A stretch of DNA of 64,000 nucleotides from Halobacteriovoraceae bacterium (GTDB lineage: Bacteria; Bdellovibrionota; Bacteriovoracia; Bacteriovoracales; Bacteriovoracaceae), in NCBI GenBank assembly GCA_002713145.1, contig PAVS01000023.1, forward strand, positions 166,157-230,156. Direction: 5' to 3'. Shown here piece after piece: positions 1 through 8,141 of the stretch (its first letter is position 1; every line of letters starts with the position of its first letter). The notes under the pieces were generated by a model, which did not search any database, was not told the DNA's origin, and saw only the letters and a program-made list of their open reading frames with translations. Made by a program: the position numbers and the translations under genes.

Positions 1-1447
1 TCACAGTATTCAGTTGCACCCCTCCGCCTTTAACGAAGTTACCCACTTGTCTTCTGGGACCATTTCCATTGGCGCGAACCAAAGAAGATCCATCATGATC
101 GTGCTTATAAAACAAAAGAAGAGCTGCAGAGCGAGTTCCTGAATCACCGGTCCAGCGTACTTTCTCGATTTGCCCGAGACCGAGAACATTCGCGGGCTGA
201 GAAGCTCCCCCACTATCAGCGGCAACCCCCCCATCGGTGTAAAGATGGATGGCCAGGTTCTCACCTTTTTCTTTGGCCAAAAGAATACATTGTCCTATCG
301 CTCTTCCAACTTGCACATCTTTTGCGTGAGTATTCGTCACCATGCCTCCATGATAGTCACCCCCACCAATGGTGATGGTTCCTGAACCAGCAATTTTATC
401 TATAACGAGTTTTGCTACAGAAGCCACTTGTTCTGAACTTCCGTTAAATACATTCATAACTGTTGGGTCATTAGCAGGATTTAATTGTTCCGCACTATAA
501 ACTTGGAAAAGTTGTTTGGCGTTATCAAAGGAGCAGTTAAGCACTTCTTGAATTTGGCCAATAGATCCTTTTTGAGCAAGATCGTCTAGTCTGGTCTTAC
601 TCATTTTAGAGATACGATCCATAAACTTTTGCACTCTTGCTTGTCCACCACTATCACTAGATCTTAAATAACTATTTCCAGAAAGCTGGTCACCGAGTGA
701 GAGCAAACCAGAAGCATCTCCATTTGAACGCACACGGGTGGGTCTTAGTGCTAAATTGACTTGATCAGAAGGAGCTGCTGATCTTGCTCCTGTATCAGTT
801 GCACTGTTTCCGATTAATTGAACTAACTCACCTTGCGCTCCAGCTTTATTGGCCATAAAAACTGTGTTGATTTGATTTGTTGCTGTATCATCTGAGGTTC
901 GGGTACAAAAAACTAAACCATCGACACCGTCTGCCACGGGTCTGCCATTAGGCATGGTCTGGCCATCAAGAACCGAATTCATACCTTCTAAAATTCCCGA
1001 AGCCCTATGAAACTTCAAACCATACTTTCCTTCTAATCGACCTGGCTGGCTCGGATGCTCACTCGGCGTAATTCCAAGTCTTATATAGTCTGAACTAGAG
1101 TAGCCCACAGGAGAGACGTCTTCTTGGTGCTCCCCCCCATCAACGATTCCCACCATGGCGTTGGAGCCCGCAATATTCATTCCCCCACCCACATCGATAC
1201 AGATATAAGGAAGCCCCCCTTGAAAAGTAGGGAGTTCACAAGCGGCACTTGCAGCAAAAGCAGAATTTTGGGTGACAAGCATGGAGGCAAAAGAAGGTAA
1301 TACAACGGAAGCACTTATTCCAATAAAACCATGAGCGATGAATTCTCTTCTTGTTTTTGGAAGTTTATGGCTTTCATGTAAAAACGGTTTTACTTCTGGC
1401 TCTACAAACTTTAATTCTTTGTTTTCTTTTTTGTCATCTTTCTTCAT
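1..1447 (-). CDS. exported DUF1501-like protein, Tat-type signal, 3' end outside the window
   Basis: The frame is open from ATG at 1447 to the left edge (about 482 codons), so the C-terminus is missing. Residues 33-66 resemble a twin-arginine signal: an RRE motif after KTR, a hydrophobic stretch, then SAFAAS as a plausible cleavage site. The mature part has glycine-rich motifs such as GGGDYHGG and a conserved-looking segment with HLYTDGG. It follows a lipoprotein and a DUF1588-like CxxCH protein. In other bacteria DUF1501 proteins are often encoded beside such cytochromes, which is the main support for the family guess. A GGGGA stretch lies upstream of the start. Function unknown; export is fairly secure and the family is tentative. 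Confidence 0.7.
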   Translation of the reverse strand, partial: MKKDDKKENKELKFVEPEVKPFLHESHKLPKTRREFIAHGFIGISASVVLPSFASMLVTQNSAFAASAACELPTFQGGLPYICIDVGGGMNIAGSNAMVGIVDGGEHQEDVSPVGYSSSDYIRLGITPSEHPSQPGRLEGKYGLKFHRASGILEGMNSVLDGQTMPNGRPVADGVDGLVFCTRTSDDTATNQINTVFMANKAGAQGELVQLIGNSATDTGARSAAPSDQVNLALRPTRVRSNGDASGLLSLGDQLSGNSYLRSSDSGGQARVQKFMDRISKMSKTRLDDLAQKGSIGQIQEVLNCSFDNAKQLFQVYSAEQLNPANDPTVMNVFNGSSEQVASVAKLVIDKIAGSGTITIGGGDYHGGMVTNTHAKDVQVGRAIGQCILLAKEKGENLAIHLYTDGGVAADSGGASQPANVLGLGQIEKVRWTGDSGTRSAALLLFYKHDHDGSSLVRANGNGPRRQVGNFVKGGGVQLNTV

Positions 1448-1474
1448 TATACGTCCCCGACAGATTTTCAAAAT

Positions 1475-2302
1475 TTATATTAAAGTTACATAAGCGCTTG
1501 CCAGAATTGCACCACAAGCCATCTTGCTTAATCGTTGTTTATCATTCGTACTCAACAAACTATCCGAGTTATTCAGAATAGCGAGCACTTCGTTTTTAAA
1601 ATCCATATGTGCAGTATTCGCAACTGGATCAACATCTAAAAAACTATCCAATAATTTCTGAGCTATTTGGCTATTTGTTAACGAAGCGTATTGAGAGTTG
1701 TAATTTTTATTCATGTAGGCATCGCAATAAGCAAAGCCAAGTCTAGCCTGAGCGATCTGATTAAAACCATTTAAAGACTCGGGGTTACTACTTGATGGAA
1801 GTTGCATCACGATGGCATCGAAAGTTGCTTTGATATCAACATTTTTTCCCTGATCTTTAAAGTCTGTAGGTATTCCCGTTAGGCTTGAGTAAGTGTTATT
1901 GATTTGAAGATAGTTTTTTACTGCAACAGAATGTCCACCATCATCATCATCAGTTGCGGGAGGAGTTGTTACGGGTGTTACGATTTCAATACAAGATGAT
2001 CCCGTAGCATTCATCTCATAGTCTGTATTACAAGTGAATTCACATTTACTTTGAGCGGTACACATAGACACTAATTTATTTTGAGTGTCATTACTCAGGC
2101 CAGTATTATCACCTGAGCACATACTTGCAAAACCCGGGACCCGCCCCTGGCATTTGAAATATTCTCCTGTGAGATCACCTGATTGAGAAGACTCACAGTT
2201 TTGAGTCGTAGAGTCACAATTTTGCACCACTTCTTCTGGTTCTACACAAGAATAAGTAAAGCACACCACCATAAATAACATCACTAGATTTTTCTTATTC
2301 AT
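1475..2302 (-). CDS. cysteine-rich lipoprotein, function unknown
   Basis: 275 aa from ATG at 2302, 2 nt after the upstream cytochrome-like gene. The N-terminus is a lipoprotein-type signal (KK, hydrophobic core, then FTYSC with the likely lipidated Cys at about residue 19). The next 100 residues hold about ten Cys with acidic and Gln/Ser-rich linkers, suggesting a disulfide-rich extracytoplasmic domain. A short Asp run (DDDD) precedes a helical C-terminal half. A longer reading from 2341 would add a Cys-rich N-terminus overlapping the previous gene and hide the signal, so it is not preferred. I do not recognise the family. The context suggests it works with the flanking cytochrome-like and Tat-exported proteins. 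Confidence 0.75.
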   Translation of the reverse strand: MNKKNLVMLFMVVCFTYSCVEPEEVVQNCDSTTQNCESSQSGDLTGEYFKCQGRVPGFASMCSGDNTGLSNDTQNKLVSMCTAQSKCEFTCNTDYEMNATGSSCIEIVTPVTTPPATDDDDGGHSVAVKNYLQINNTYSSLTGIPTDFKDQGKNVDIKATFDAIVMQLPSSSNPESLNGFNQIAQARLGFAYCDAYMNKNYNSQYASLTNSQIAQKLLDSFLDVDPVANTAHMDFKNEVLAILNNSDSLLSTNDKQRLSKMACGAILASAYVTLI

Positions 2303-2304
2303 TC

Positions 2305-3597
2305 CTACTCCCCCATGCACGCAACAGCTGCACCAATCCATAAGCTTTTCATACTTCCGTCTTGATCGAAGTTCTTAGCAAGTTGCTCTACAACTTTTTT
2401 ATCTGTTTCATTTTTTGCTTCTCTAAAACAAACTGTTTTAAAAACTTTTTCTGATAAACATGTTCTCACCTGTTCAGTTTCGGCCAACATTTTCCCTAGT
2501 GACTTTGCTCCGTTTCCAGAAAGCTCACTCCCCCAACCCAAGTAGGCATTTTGACCTTCGTTCCAAAGATTGATCCAGCTATCGCTCGTGGTAATTTTTC
2601 CATCGGGAAAAAGATTATTGGCATTTATTTTTGGGGCCACAGGACCAACCACCGCTTGTTCTCCTTGAGGAGTCACAATGTCGTGAGCATTATAAACCAT
2701 AGTTCCATCGACAAAATCATAATAAGCAAAAGCACCACCCAGGGCATCTTGACCGGCGTGGCATCCGACACAAAAAGTTTTATAAGTTTTTGAACTTCCA
2801 CCTGGTGTACGGTCTACATCTCTTCTGACTCTGAAGTCTGGAATGGTCGTATCACTTAACTCTTCCATTTCTTTACACAGAAAGTTTTTTGCAAAAAATG
2901 CAAAAGAAGCTCTGTTAGTTCCTGCAGAATAATAGGCTTCGGCCCATCCTCTTGTAGAGAAGATACCTGCAATAGCACCAGCTTCTTTAGTGGTGTAGGC
3001 TTGTTGCTGAGTCATTTTAAAATATTTTTTATTCCCCATAGGGATATTTCCCGCTTCAGCTTGCTCATACATATCGTTTTTTGTTCGGTTATACATACGA
3101 ACCGAAACACCTAGATCTGCTAAATAATACCAGTCATTAGTTTCAGCTTTTTTGCGATACTCTTCAGTGTCAGGAACAGGTGGTCTAGGCTTACCATTTT
3201 CAAGCACTATCAGCTCACCATCAAATTGATACATGATATCGTCCCAAAACACGCGAAAGAAGTTTATATCATCTCTCGTGGCTCCAATTAACAAAGCTGT
3301 GGTGTCATTGAGCTTGGCAAAAGTTGTTCCATCCTCATTAGACATAGGAGTAAAAAAGTTTTTAAGAGTGATATTATAAAACCCAATATTAGATTCAATA
3401 ATTTCCAATGCAGTGGCGTTTGCACCATTTTTGATTAATTGGTTTTCATAATAATCTGCTGTGGTTTTGTTGGGAGTGTTTCCCGTCAAGGAAGTGTATA
3501 GTTTTTTGGCCTGATTTCTTTCTGCTTCTCCAGCAAATGCATTCAGTGAATAAACAACTGAAGTAAGACATATAAATGAACGTACCAGAACTCTCAC
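2305..3597 (-). CDS. exported cytochrome c-like protein (DUF1588/DUF1592-type)
   Basis: 430 aa, signal peptide 1-22 (cleavage after AFA). One heme c motif, CVGCH, lies near residue 275. It is preceded by a region with NRASFAFF, FLCKEM and VRRDVDRTPGG, and followed by DALGGAFAYYDF. This arrangement (FLC ... R.VD..PGG ... CxxCH ..D.lG.A...yD) matches the DUF1592/DUF1588 cytochrome modules known from Planctomycetes and Myxobacteria. It is the first gene of a three-gene minus-strand operon with a lipoprotein and a DUF1501-like protein. Covalent heme is inferred from the motif; substrate unknown. Confidence 0.75.
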   Translation of the reverse strand: MRVLVRSFICLTSVVYSLNAFAGEAERNQAKKLYTSLTGNTPNKTTADYYENQLIKNGANATALEIIESNIGFYNITLKNFFTPMSNEDGTTFAKLNDTTALLIGATRDDINFFRVFWDDIMYQFDGELIVLENGKPRPPVPDTEEYRKKAETNDWYYLADLGVSVRMYNRTKNDMYEQAEAGNIPMGNKKYFKMTQQQAYTTKEAGAIAGIFSTRGWAEAYYSAGTNRASFAFFAKNFLCKEMEELSDTTIPDFRVRRDVDRTPGGSSKTYKTFCVGCHAGQDALGGAFAYYDFVDGTMVYNAHDIVTPQGEQAVVGPVAPKINANNLFPDGKITTSDSWINLWNEGQNAYLGWGSELSGNGAKSLGKMLAETEQVRTCLSEKVFKTVCFREAKNETDKKVVEQLAKNFDQDGSMKSLWIGAAVACMGE

Positions 3598-3892
3598 TTC
3601 TCCCCCTTTAAATCAATTACGAGTAAACCGATCAACTAATCGGCATCTTTTCTAAAATTATAAGTAAAATCGAGATATCAAACTTGTAGAATCGAGGAAA
3701 AGACAACAACTCTCTGCACAAACAGAAGTATTATCAGGGACTTATGCTCGTTAAAAAAGAATTCATAAAATCTCCCAATTCTAAAAAATGCAAATATTCT
3801 CTGGCACAATGAATCGTGGAAGTGGCTGATTTTATTTCCATAAAGCGCTATCAAAAATAGCAATTTCATATAACTTTCATTACACTTAGGGC
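3598..3892. other. divergent intergenic region, no gene seen
   Basis: About 295 bp separate the divergent genes starting at 3597 (minus) and 3893 (plus). The only open frame here is a 63-residue minus-strand one with no family features, treated as chance. TATAAC at 3869-3874 could be a -10 box for the plus gene, but I see no good -35 box at the right distance. Confidence 0.4.
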
Positions 3893-5059
3893 ATGCGTAT
3901 ATTAATAATAACCGCCTGGCTTTTGACGCCAGTTATTGGTTTTAGCTATCCACATTTTATAGGTAAGGGCTATCACGCTTGTCTAACTTGTCATTATAAT
4001 CCTTTTGGTAATGGACCCCTGAATGACTATGGCCGAGGTGTATCTGCCACGGGACTCAGTGGGCGGCTTTTTATGGGAGAAGATGTTTCGGACCAAGATC
4101 TTTCTAATCGCTCCGGCTTTCTTTTAAACAACCCCCAGAAAATGTGGCTTAAACCTGCCTTGGATTATCGCAGGGCCGTGTTGGACACTGATATTCGAAC
4201 GGATGATGGCGAGCCACGCTATATCACCATGGTGGCAGATGTGAGTCTCTCTGCAGTTTTTGGAAAGGCCAAAGATTGGATTGTCACAATGACTTACGGC
4301 ATGGTGCCTTCTGATAGCATCCCCGGTGGTAAAGCTGAATATGATGTGGAAGCCGGTGATGATCTCACCTTTTCTAGAGAGCATTATATTGGGAAAAGAA
4401 TAACGCCAGAAGTGGGGGTCTATTTGGGCAAAATGGATAAAGTCTTTGGCATTAGGGTTCCAGATCACACCGCTTTTTCTAGAAGTGTCACTAGTAATAA
4501 CCAATATTCTTCTACTCATGGAGCCGTGGTTCATTACGGCAAACAATCCTTTGATTTAGGAGTGCAATATTTTATCGGAGATCTCGAGAAGGAAGAAGAA
4601 TATCGCTCGAGTGGTCTTGCGACAAAGTTTGAATACTCTATAACAAAAGACGTTAGACTTGGTGTAAGTTATCAAAACGAAACATTTGATAATGATTCCA
4701 AACTCGATAGCAAAGCTTTCATTTTCAAATCAGCTATCGGTGAAGGCAGTAGTCTCATGGCCGAATATGGCTTTCAAGATCGATACGACACCGAAGGTGA
4801 AGCCACACCTCAGCAATACTTTTTTATGCAAAACCATATCCTTTTGACCAAGGGTTTGTATTATCTCACCACTTTTGAGCAATACAATGCCAACACGGAA
4901 CAAACCAATAATATATATAGACTGTCACCGGGAGTGCAATGGTTTCCCTTGCAACGATTTGAATTGAGAGCAGATCTCATTAATCAAAAAACCATCTCTA
5001 CCACCAGTGCAACTAGAGATGAATGGATGTTTTTAGGACAAGTGCATATATGGTTATAA
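3893..5059 (+). CDS. outer-membrane barrel protein with a single CxxCH heme motif
   Basis: 388 aa. Signal peptide 1-18 (ending GFS), then a short segment holding one heme motif C30-LT-C33-H34 in a Tyr/Gly/Asn-rich context. From about residue 95 the sequence alternates aromatic and polar residues in short strands with Gly turns and ends in a strand (VHIWL), as expected for a beta barrel. The combination suggests a porin-like outer-membrane protein carrying one c-type heme at its periplasmic end, possibly in electron transfer; this is inference. The next gene overlaps its 3' end, so the two are probably co-translated. An AGGG lies just before the ATG. Confidence 0.7.
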   Translation: MRILIITAWLLTPVIGFSYPHFIGKGYHACLTCHYNPFGNGPLNDYGRGVSATGLSGRLFMGEDVSDQDLSNRSGFLLNNPQKMWLKPALDYRRAVLDTDIRTDDGEPRYITMVADVSLSAVFGKAKDWIVTMTYGMVPSDSIPGGKAEYDVEAGDDLTFSREHYIGKRITPEVGVYLGKMDKVFGIRVPDHTAFSRSVTSNNQYSSTHGAVVHYGKQSFDLGVQYFIGDLEKEEEYRSSGLATKFEYSITKDVRLGVSYQNETFDNDSKLDSKAFIFKSAIGEGSSLMAEYGFQDRYDTEGEATPQQYFFMQNHILLTKGLYYLTTFEQYNANTEQTNNIYRLSPGVQWFPLQRFELRADLINQKTISTTSATRDEWMFLGQVHIWL

Positions 5060-6087
5060 GAATAATGCTTATATTTTTACTACTCACTGGAACCTATGCT
5101 CAAGCCCGTAGTAAAAAACAAGTTGTTTTAAAAACAGCTAAATCTCTTTATAGCCAGAAGAAATATGTGCAAAGTATAAAGCTTATAGCTAAGTACTATA
5201 GCATCAAGCGCACCAACAAGATGCCGACTTCTCTCCTTTATCTGCTCGCGCTAAATTTTCAGAAAGTTAACCGACATACAAATGCCATTTATTTTTTTAA
5301 TCAGCTTATAAAGCATCATTTTCTTCGCAAGCATATAGAAGTACTTAAAGCTTATAAGCGTGAAGAAGTTTATGATGTAGACATTCCAAAAATTTTAAAC
5401 TCTATCTATTTTCACCAGGCCCTGAGTTATTACGCTCTTTATAATAAAACAAATCGTACAGGTAACGCGGACAAAGCCGTGCAATATTTCACTATTTGTG
5501 ACGAGGTAGGCTTCAATAATAGTTGTGATGATTATATTGAAAATATCAATCAGAAAAAAGAGTATGCGATAAAGAGTATAGATAATTTTGAGTTTTTTAT
5601 CTCGGCGGGAACTCTTGTGTTCCAAGACAGCCTCAATCTAAAAAATGAAGCCAATGGTGAGGACAATGATATCCTGGCCAACAATTCTACCATTTGTTAT
5701 GGAGCAGGACTGAGGTATGGCAACGCCTTTAGAGGTTACTTCGCTTCTGGTTGTATTTTTAGTGGTACTGCCACGGTCGAAGAGGCAGAGAGCAGTACAG
5801 TTTCTTATAAACAAGCAGGCGTTCCTGTTGCCGGTGTATTATCGGAAGTCGGTTATTACATAAAGCCATTTAGTGAAAAAACAAGACTTGGATTATCTAT
5901 ACCAGTGATGCTTAGAAATGGATCCTATCAAGAGCCTAGTGGTTACTCTTTTGAAAATAAATCCCAAACCAGCTATGGATTAAGTTTAAACTCAAGCTGG
6001 GAGATTTCATTTTTCGAACTGCAATTTAAGCTTGCCAATCTTCAGAAGACGAACCTCTTTGCTATCCAAGGGCTGGTCAATTTTTAA
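5050..6087 (+). CDS. exported TPR-like plus beta-barrel protein
   Basis: 345 aa from ATG at 5050, chosen because TAGGACA sits about 10 nt upstream and the N-terminus then begins MVIRIM plus a hydrophobic core and a cleavage site near AQA. A frame starting at 5023 would bury the signal peptide; ATG 5065 is another possibility. Residues about 20-170 are Lys/Tyr-rich helical repeats resembling TPRs. From about 180 to the end the sequence looks like outer-membrane strands and ends in Phe (VNF). The start overlaps the CxxCH barrel gene by 10 nt and the stop overlaps hutI by 1 nt, so all three look co-transcribed. I do not recognise the family. Confidence 0.7.
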   Translation: MVIRIMLIFLLLTGTYAQARSKKQVVLKTAKSLYSQKKYVQSIKLIAKYYSIKRTNKMPTSLLYLLALNFQKVNRHTNAIYFFNQLIKHHFLRKHIEVLKAYKREEVYDVDIPKILNSIYFHQALSYYALYNKTNRTGNADKAVQYFTICDEVGFNNSCDDYIENINQKKEYAIKSIDNFEFFISAGTLVFQDSLNLKNEANGEDNDILANNSTICYGAGLRYGNAFRGYFASGCIFSGTATVEEAESSTVSYKQAGVPVAGVLSEVGYYIKPFSEKTRLGLSIPVMLRNGSYQEPSGYSFENKSQTSYGLSLNSSWEISFFELQFKLANLQKTNLFAIQGLVNF

Positions 6088-7304
6088 TGGAACTAACGCA
6101 TTATAAAAATATTTCTCAACTTATAACTCTTGAATCGGCTCATGCAAAAGACGGGCGAAATATTCTCCCGGAAGATCTCTCGAAAATTGAAGAGGCAAGC
6201 ATCGTATTCAATGAGGATGAAATTCTTTGGGTTGGCCCCACACTAAAACTTCCCTCTGACTATGCCGATGCAATGACGATCGATCTTCATGGCAAAACCG
6301 TTTTACCTGAGATCGTAGACTCTCACACTCATCTCGTTTTTGGCGGAGATAGATCATTTGAATACTCTATGCGGTTAAATGGAGCTGACTACCAAGCCAT
6401 TGCTGATGCCGGAGGAGGAATCCTCTCCACCATGGAAAAAACGATTACGGCCAGTGAAGAAGAGCTATTTGAATCTGGAGTCAAAAGAGTCAATGCCATT
6501 AAAAGCTATGGCATAAAAACAATAGAGATGAAAAGCGGCTATGGTCTTACTTTTGAAAGTGAGCGTAAAATTTGCAAAGTCATTCAAAGACTAAAAGAGC
6601 ATTTTAAAAATGAGGTTCAAATTTTTTGTACTTTTTTAGCTGCTCACGCCGTACCAAAAAACTTCTCATCTAGCAGTGAGTTTATTCATAAAGTTGTTCT
6701 TCCACTGATGCACGAGCTTGCTGAAGATAAACTCATCGACTTCGTAGATATATTTCATGAACAAGGTTATTTTTCACTTAAAGACAGCCAGGAACTTTTT
6801 GAAGCTGCTACTGCACTTCATCTCAAATGCAAAATTCATGCGGATGAATTTAACGATAATAAAGGTGCGGTGCTGGCCACAGAGTTTAACGCCTTAAGTG
6901 CCGATCATTTATTATGCACAACTCAAGACGGTATTGAAGCACTGGCCAAAAGTGACACTGTGGCGACACTCTTACCAGGCACTGCTTTTTTCTTAGGAAA
7001 ACCACTCGCTGACGCACAAAGCTTTTTACAAGCAGGATGCAAAGTCGCATTAGCCTCGGACTATAATCCCGGCTCATGTCATTGCGATAATCTCATTTTA
7101 ATTGCCTCCATTGCCGCCAAACAAATGGGCTTTAATCTGGGACAGTTATGGACAGCACTTTGCTTGAACTCTGCGCATGCCTTAGACTTGAAAAATCAAG
7201 GAACCATTCAGAAAGGCTTTAAGCCTAGGTTTTCAATTTTTGATTGTGAGAGTGTAGACAAGATCACTTATCACTGGGGAAAAAATCTCGCTATTGAAGT
7301 TTAG
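6087..7304 (+). CDS. hutI: imidazolonepropionase
   Basis: 405 aa, the usual length. HutI hydrolyses 4-imidazolone-5-propanoate to N-formimidoyl-L-glutamate, step three of histidine breakdown, in the cytoplasm. Amidohydrolase-fold signatures are present: the metal motif DSHTHLVFGGDR near residue 80, a GGGI loop, HADE with a further metal-site His in the middle, and SDYNPGS near the C-terminus. The ATG overlaps the stop of the preceding gene (TAATG). No hutH, hutU or hutG is visible in the window, so the rest of the pathway must be elsewhere or absent. The 3' end overlaps the convergent thioredoxin gene by 14 nt. Confidence 0.93.
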   Translation: MELTHYKNISQLITLESAHAKDGRNILPEDLSKIEEASIVFNEDEILWVGPTLKLPSDYADAMTIDLHGKTVLPEIVDSHTHLVFGGDRSFEYSMRLNGADYQAIADAGGGILSTMEKTITASEEELFESGVKRVNAIKSYGIKTIEMKSGYGLTFESERKICKVIQRLKEHFKNEVQIFCTFLAAHAVPKNFSSSSEFIHKVVLPLMHELAEDKLIDFVDIFHEQGYFSLKDSQELFEAATALHLKCKIHADEFNDNKGAVLATEFNALSADHLLCTTQDGIEALAKSDTVATLLPGTAFFLGKPLADAQSFLQAGCKVALASDYNPGSCHCDNLILIASIAAKQMGFNLGQLWTALCLNSAHALDLKNQGTIQKGFKPRFSIFDCESVDKITYHWGKNLAIEV

Positions 7305-7839
7305 ATTCCAATAATTCAATAAAGTCTTCATTCATAAAATCAAATTCTTCTTCAGAGTAATGGATGATTTTACCCTTAAAATAGACAATCGAAGCAGGAA
7401 TACGAGTCACATTAAATGTTGAAGCAATACTTCCATCTTTATCGAGAACGGAATCAAAATTGAGCGCATATTTTTCTTTAATTTTAGCAATATGCTTTTC
7501 CTGTTCAGACTCATCGCTGTTCACACCAACAATTGAGATTTGAGAAGAAAATTTTTCTTGAAGCTTTTTCAAAGAGGGAAGTTCTTTTAAACAAGGCTTA
7601 CACCAACTCGCCCAAAAATTAAGTACAACAAGGGGTGACTCTATTTGAGAAAAATCGATGGTCTCACCTTTCACATTTTGAGCTTTGATTTTCGTCAGCG
7701 CGGATTCATAAAGTGAATACTTACTTTCTTTACCTTCTATTTTCGTCGCTGTAATTTTTTGGCCATGCACAAGCATCTGGACGACCAAAAGCAGACCAAA
7801 TAAAGCAACTAACAAAGCTGAAGGTAAAATTTTCTTCAT
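7291..7839 (-). CDS. TlpA/ResA-like thioredoxin-fold protein
   Basis: 182 aa from ATG 7839, preceded by AGGAGAG at good spacing; the frame extends further upstream but that part has no family features. Residues 1-25 form a signal or membrane anchor, so the protein acts outside the cytoplasmic membrane. The redox motif is WASWCKPC, followed by the typical LKELPSL helix. Later, a cis-Pro segment (TRIPASIVYFKGKI) and an acidic C-terminal helix match TlpA/ResA proteins, which reduce periplasmic disulfides, often for cytochrome c maturation. That role fits the CxxCH proteins nearby but is inference. Confidence 0.88.
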   Translation of the reverse strand: MKKILPSALLVALFGLLLVVQMLVHGQKITATKIEGKESKYSLYESALTKIKAQNVKGETIDFSQIESPLVVLNFWASWCKPCLKELPSLKKLQEKFSSQISIVGVNSDESEQEKHIAKIKEKYALNFDSVLDKDGSIASTFNVTRIPASIVYFKGKIIHYSEEEFDFMNEDFIELLESKLQ

Positions 7840-7882
7840 TATGAAATCTCTCCTACTAACTATACAATTATAACCTAGATTG

Positions 7883-8125
7883 ATGAAAATATTAAAATGG
7901 CACTTATTTCCGATTAAAAAACTTAGTAAGTCTGACAATTTTACTAAACGTGTTCTCAAAAGACAAACTGGCCAGACTTTTATTGAGTTTATACTTTTAC
8001 TCGCAAGCATCGTTATTGTTGCTTTTAGCTTCATGCGTGTGGCCAATACAGGTATCGCTGATCGCTGGCAATCTATGGCACAAGTTATTCTCGAAGACGA
8101 CTCACAGACACTTACTCCACAATAG
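7883..8125 (+). CDS. small pilin-like (Flp/TadE-type) protein
   Basis: 80 aa from ATG 7883 (a TTG lies one codon upstream). A basic N-terminal leader of about 30 residues ends in RQTGQ, followed by TFIEFILLLASIVIVAFSF. A Gly at -1 or -2, Glu about five residues into the mature part and one hydrophobic helix are the class III prepilin pattern seen in Flp and TadE-type pseudopilins. The C-terminus is short and acidic. No tad, pil or prepilin peptidase genes are nearby. glpK follows 16 nt later and probably shares the transcript. The pilin assignment rests on the signal alone. Confidence 0.6.
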   Translation: MKILKWHLFPIKKLSKSDNFTKRVLKRQTGQTFIEFILLLASIVIVAFSFMRVANTGIADRWQSMAQVILEDDSQTLTPQ

Positions 8126-8141
8126 TATTTAAGGATTCACA

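Noticed and set aside
3678..3869. 63-residue minus-strand frame in the divergent region
   Set aside because: No ribosome site, family features or neighbours supporting it.
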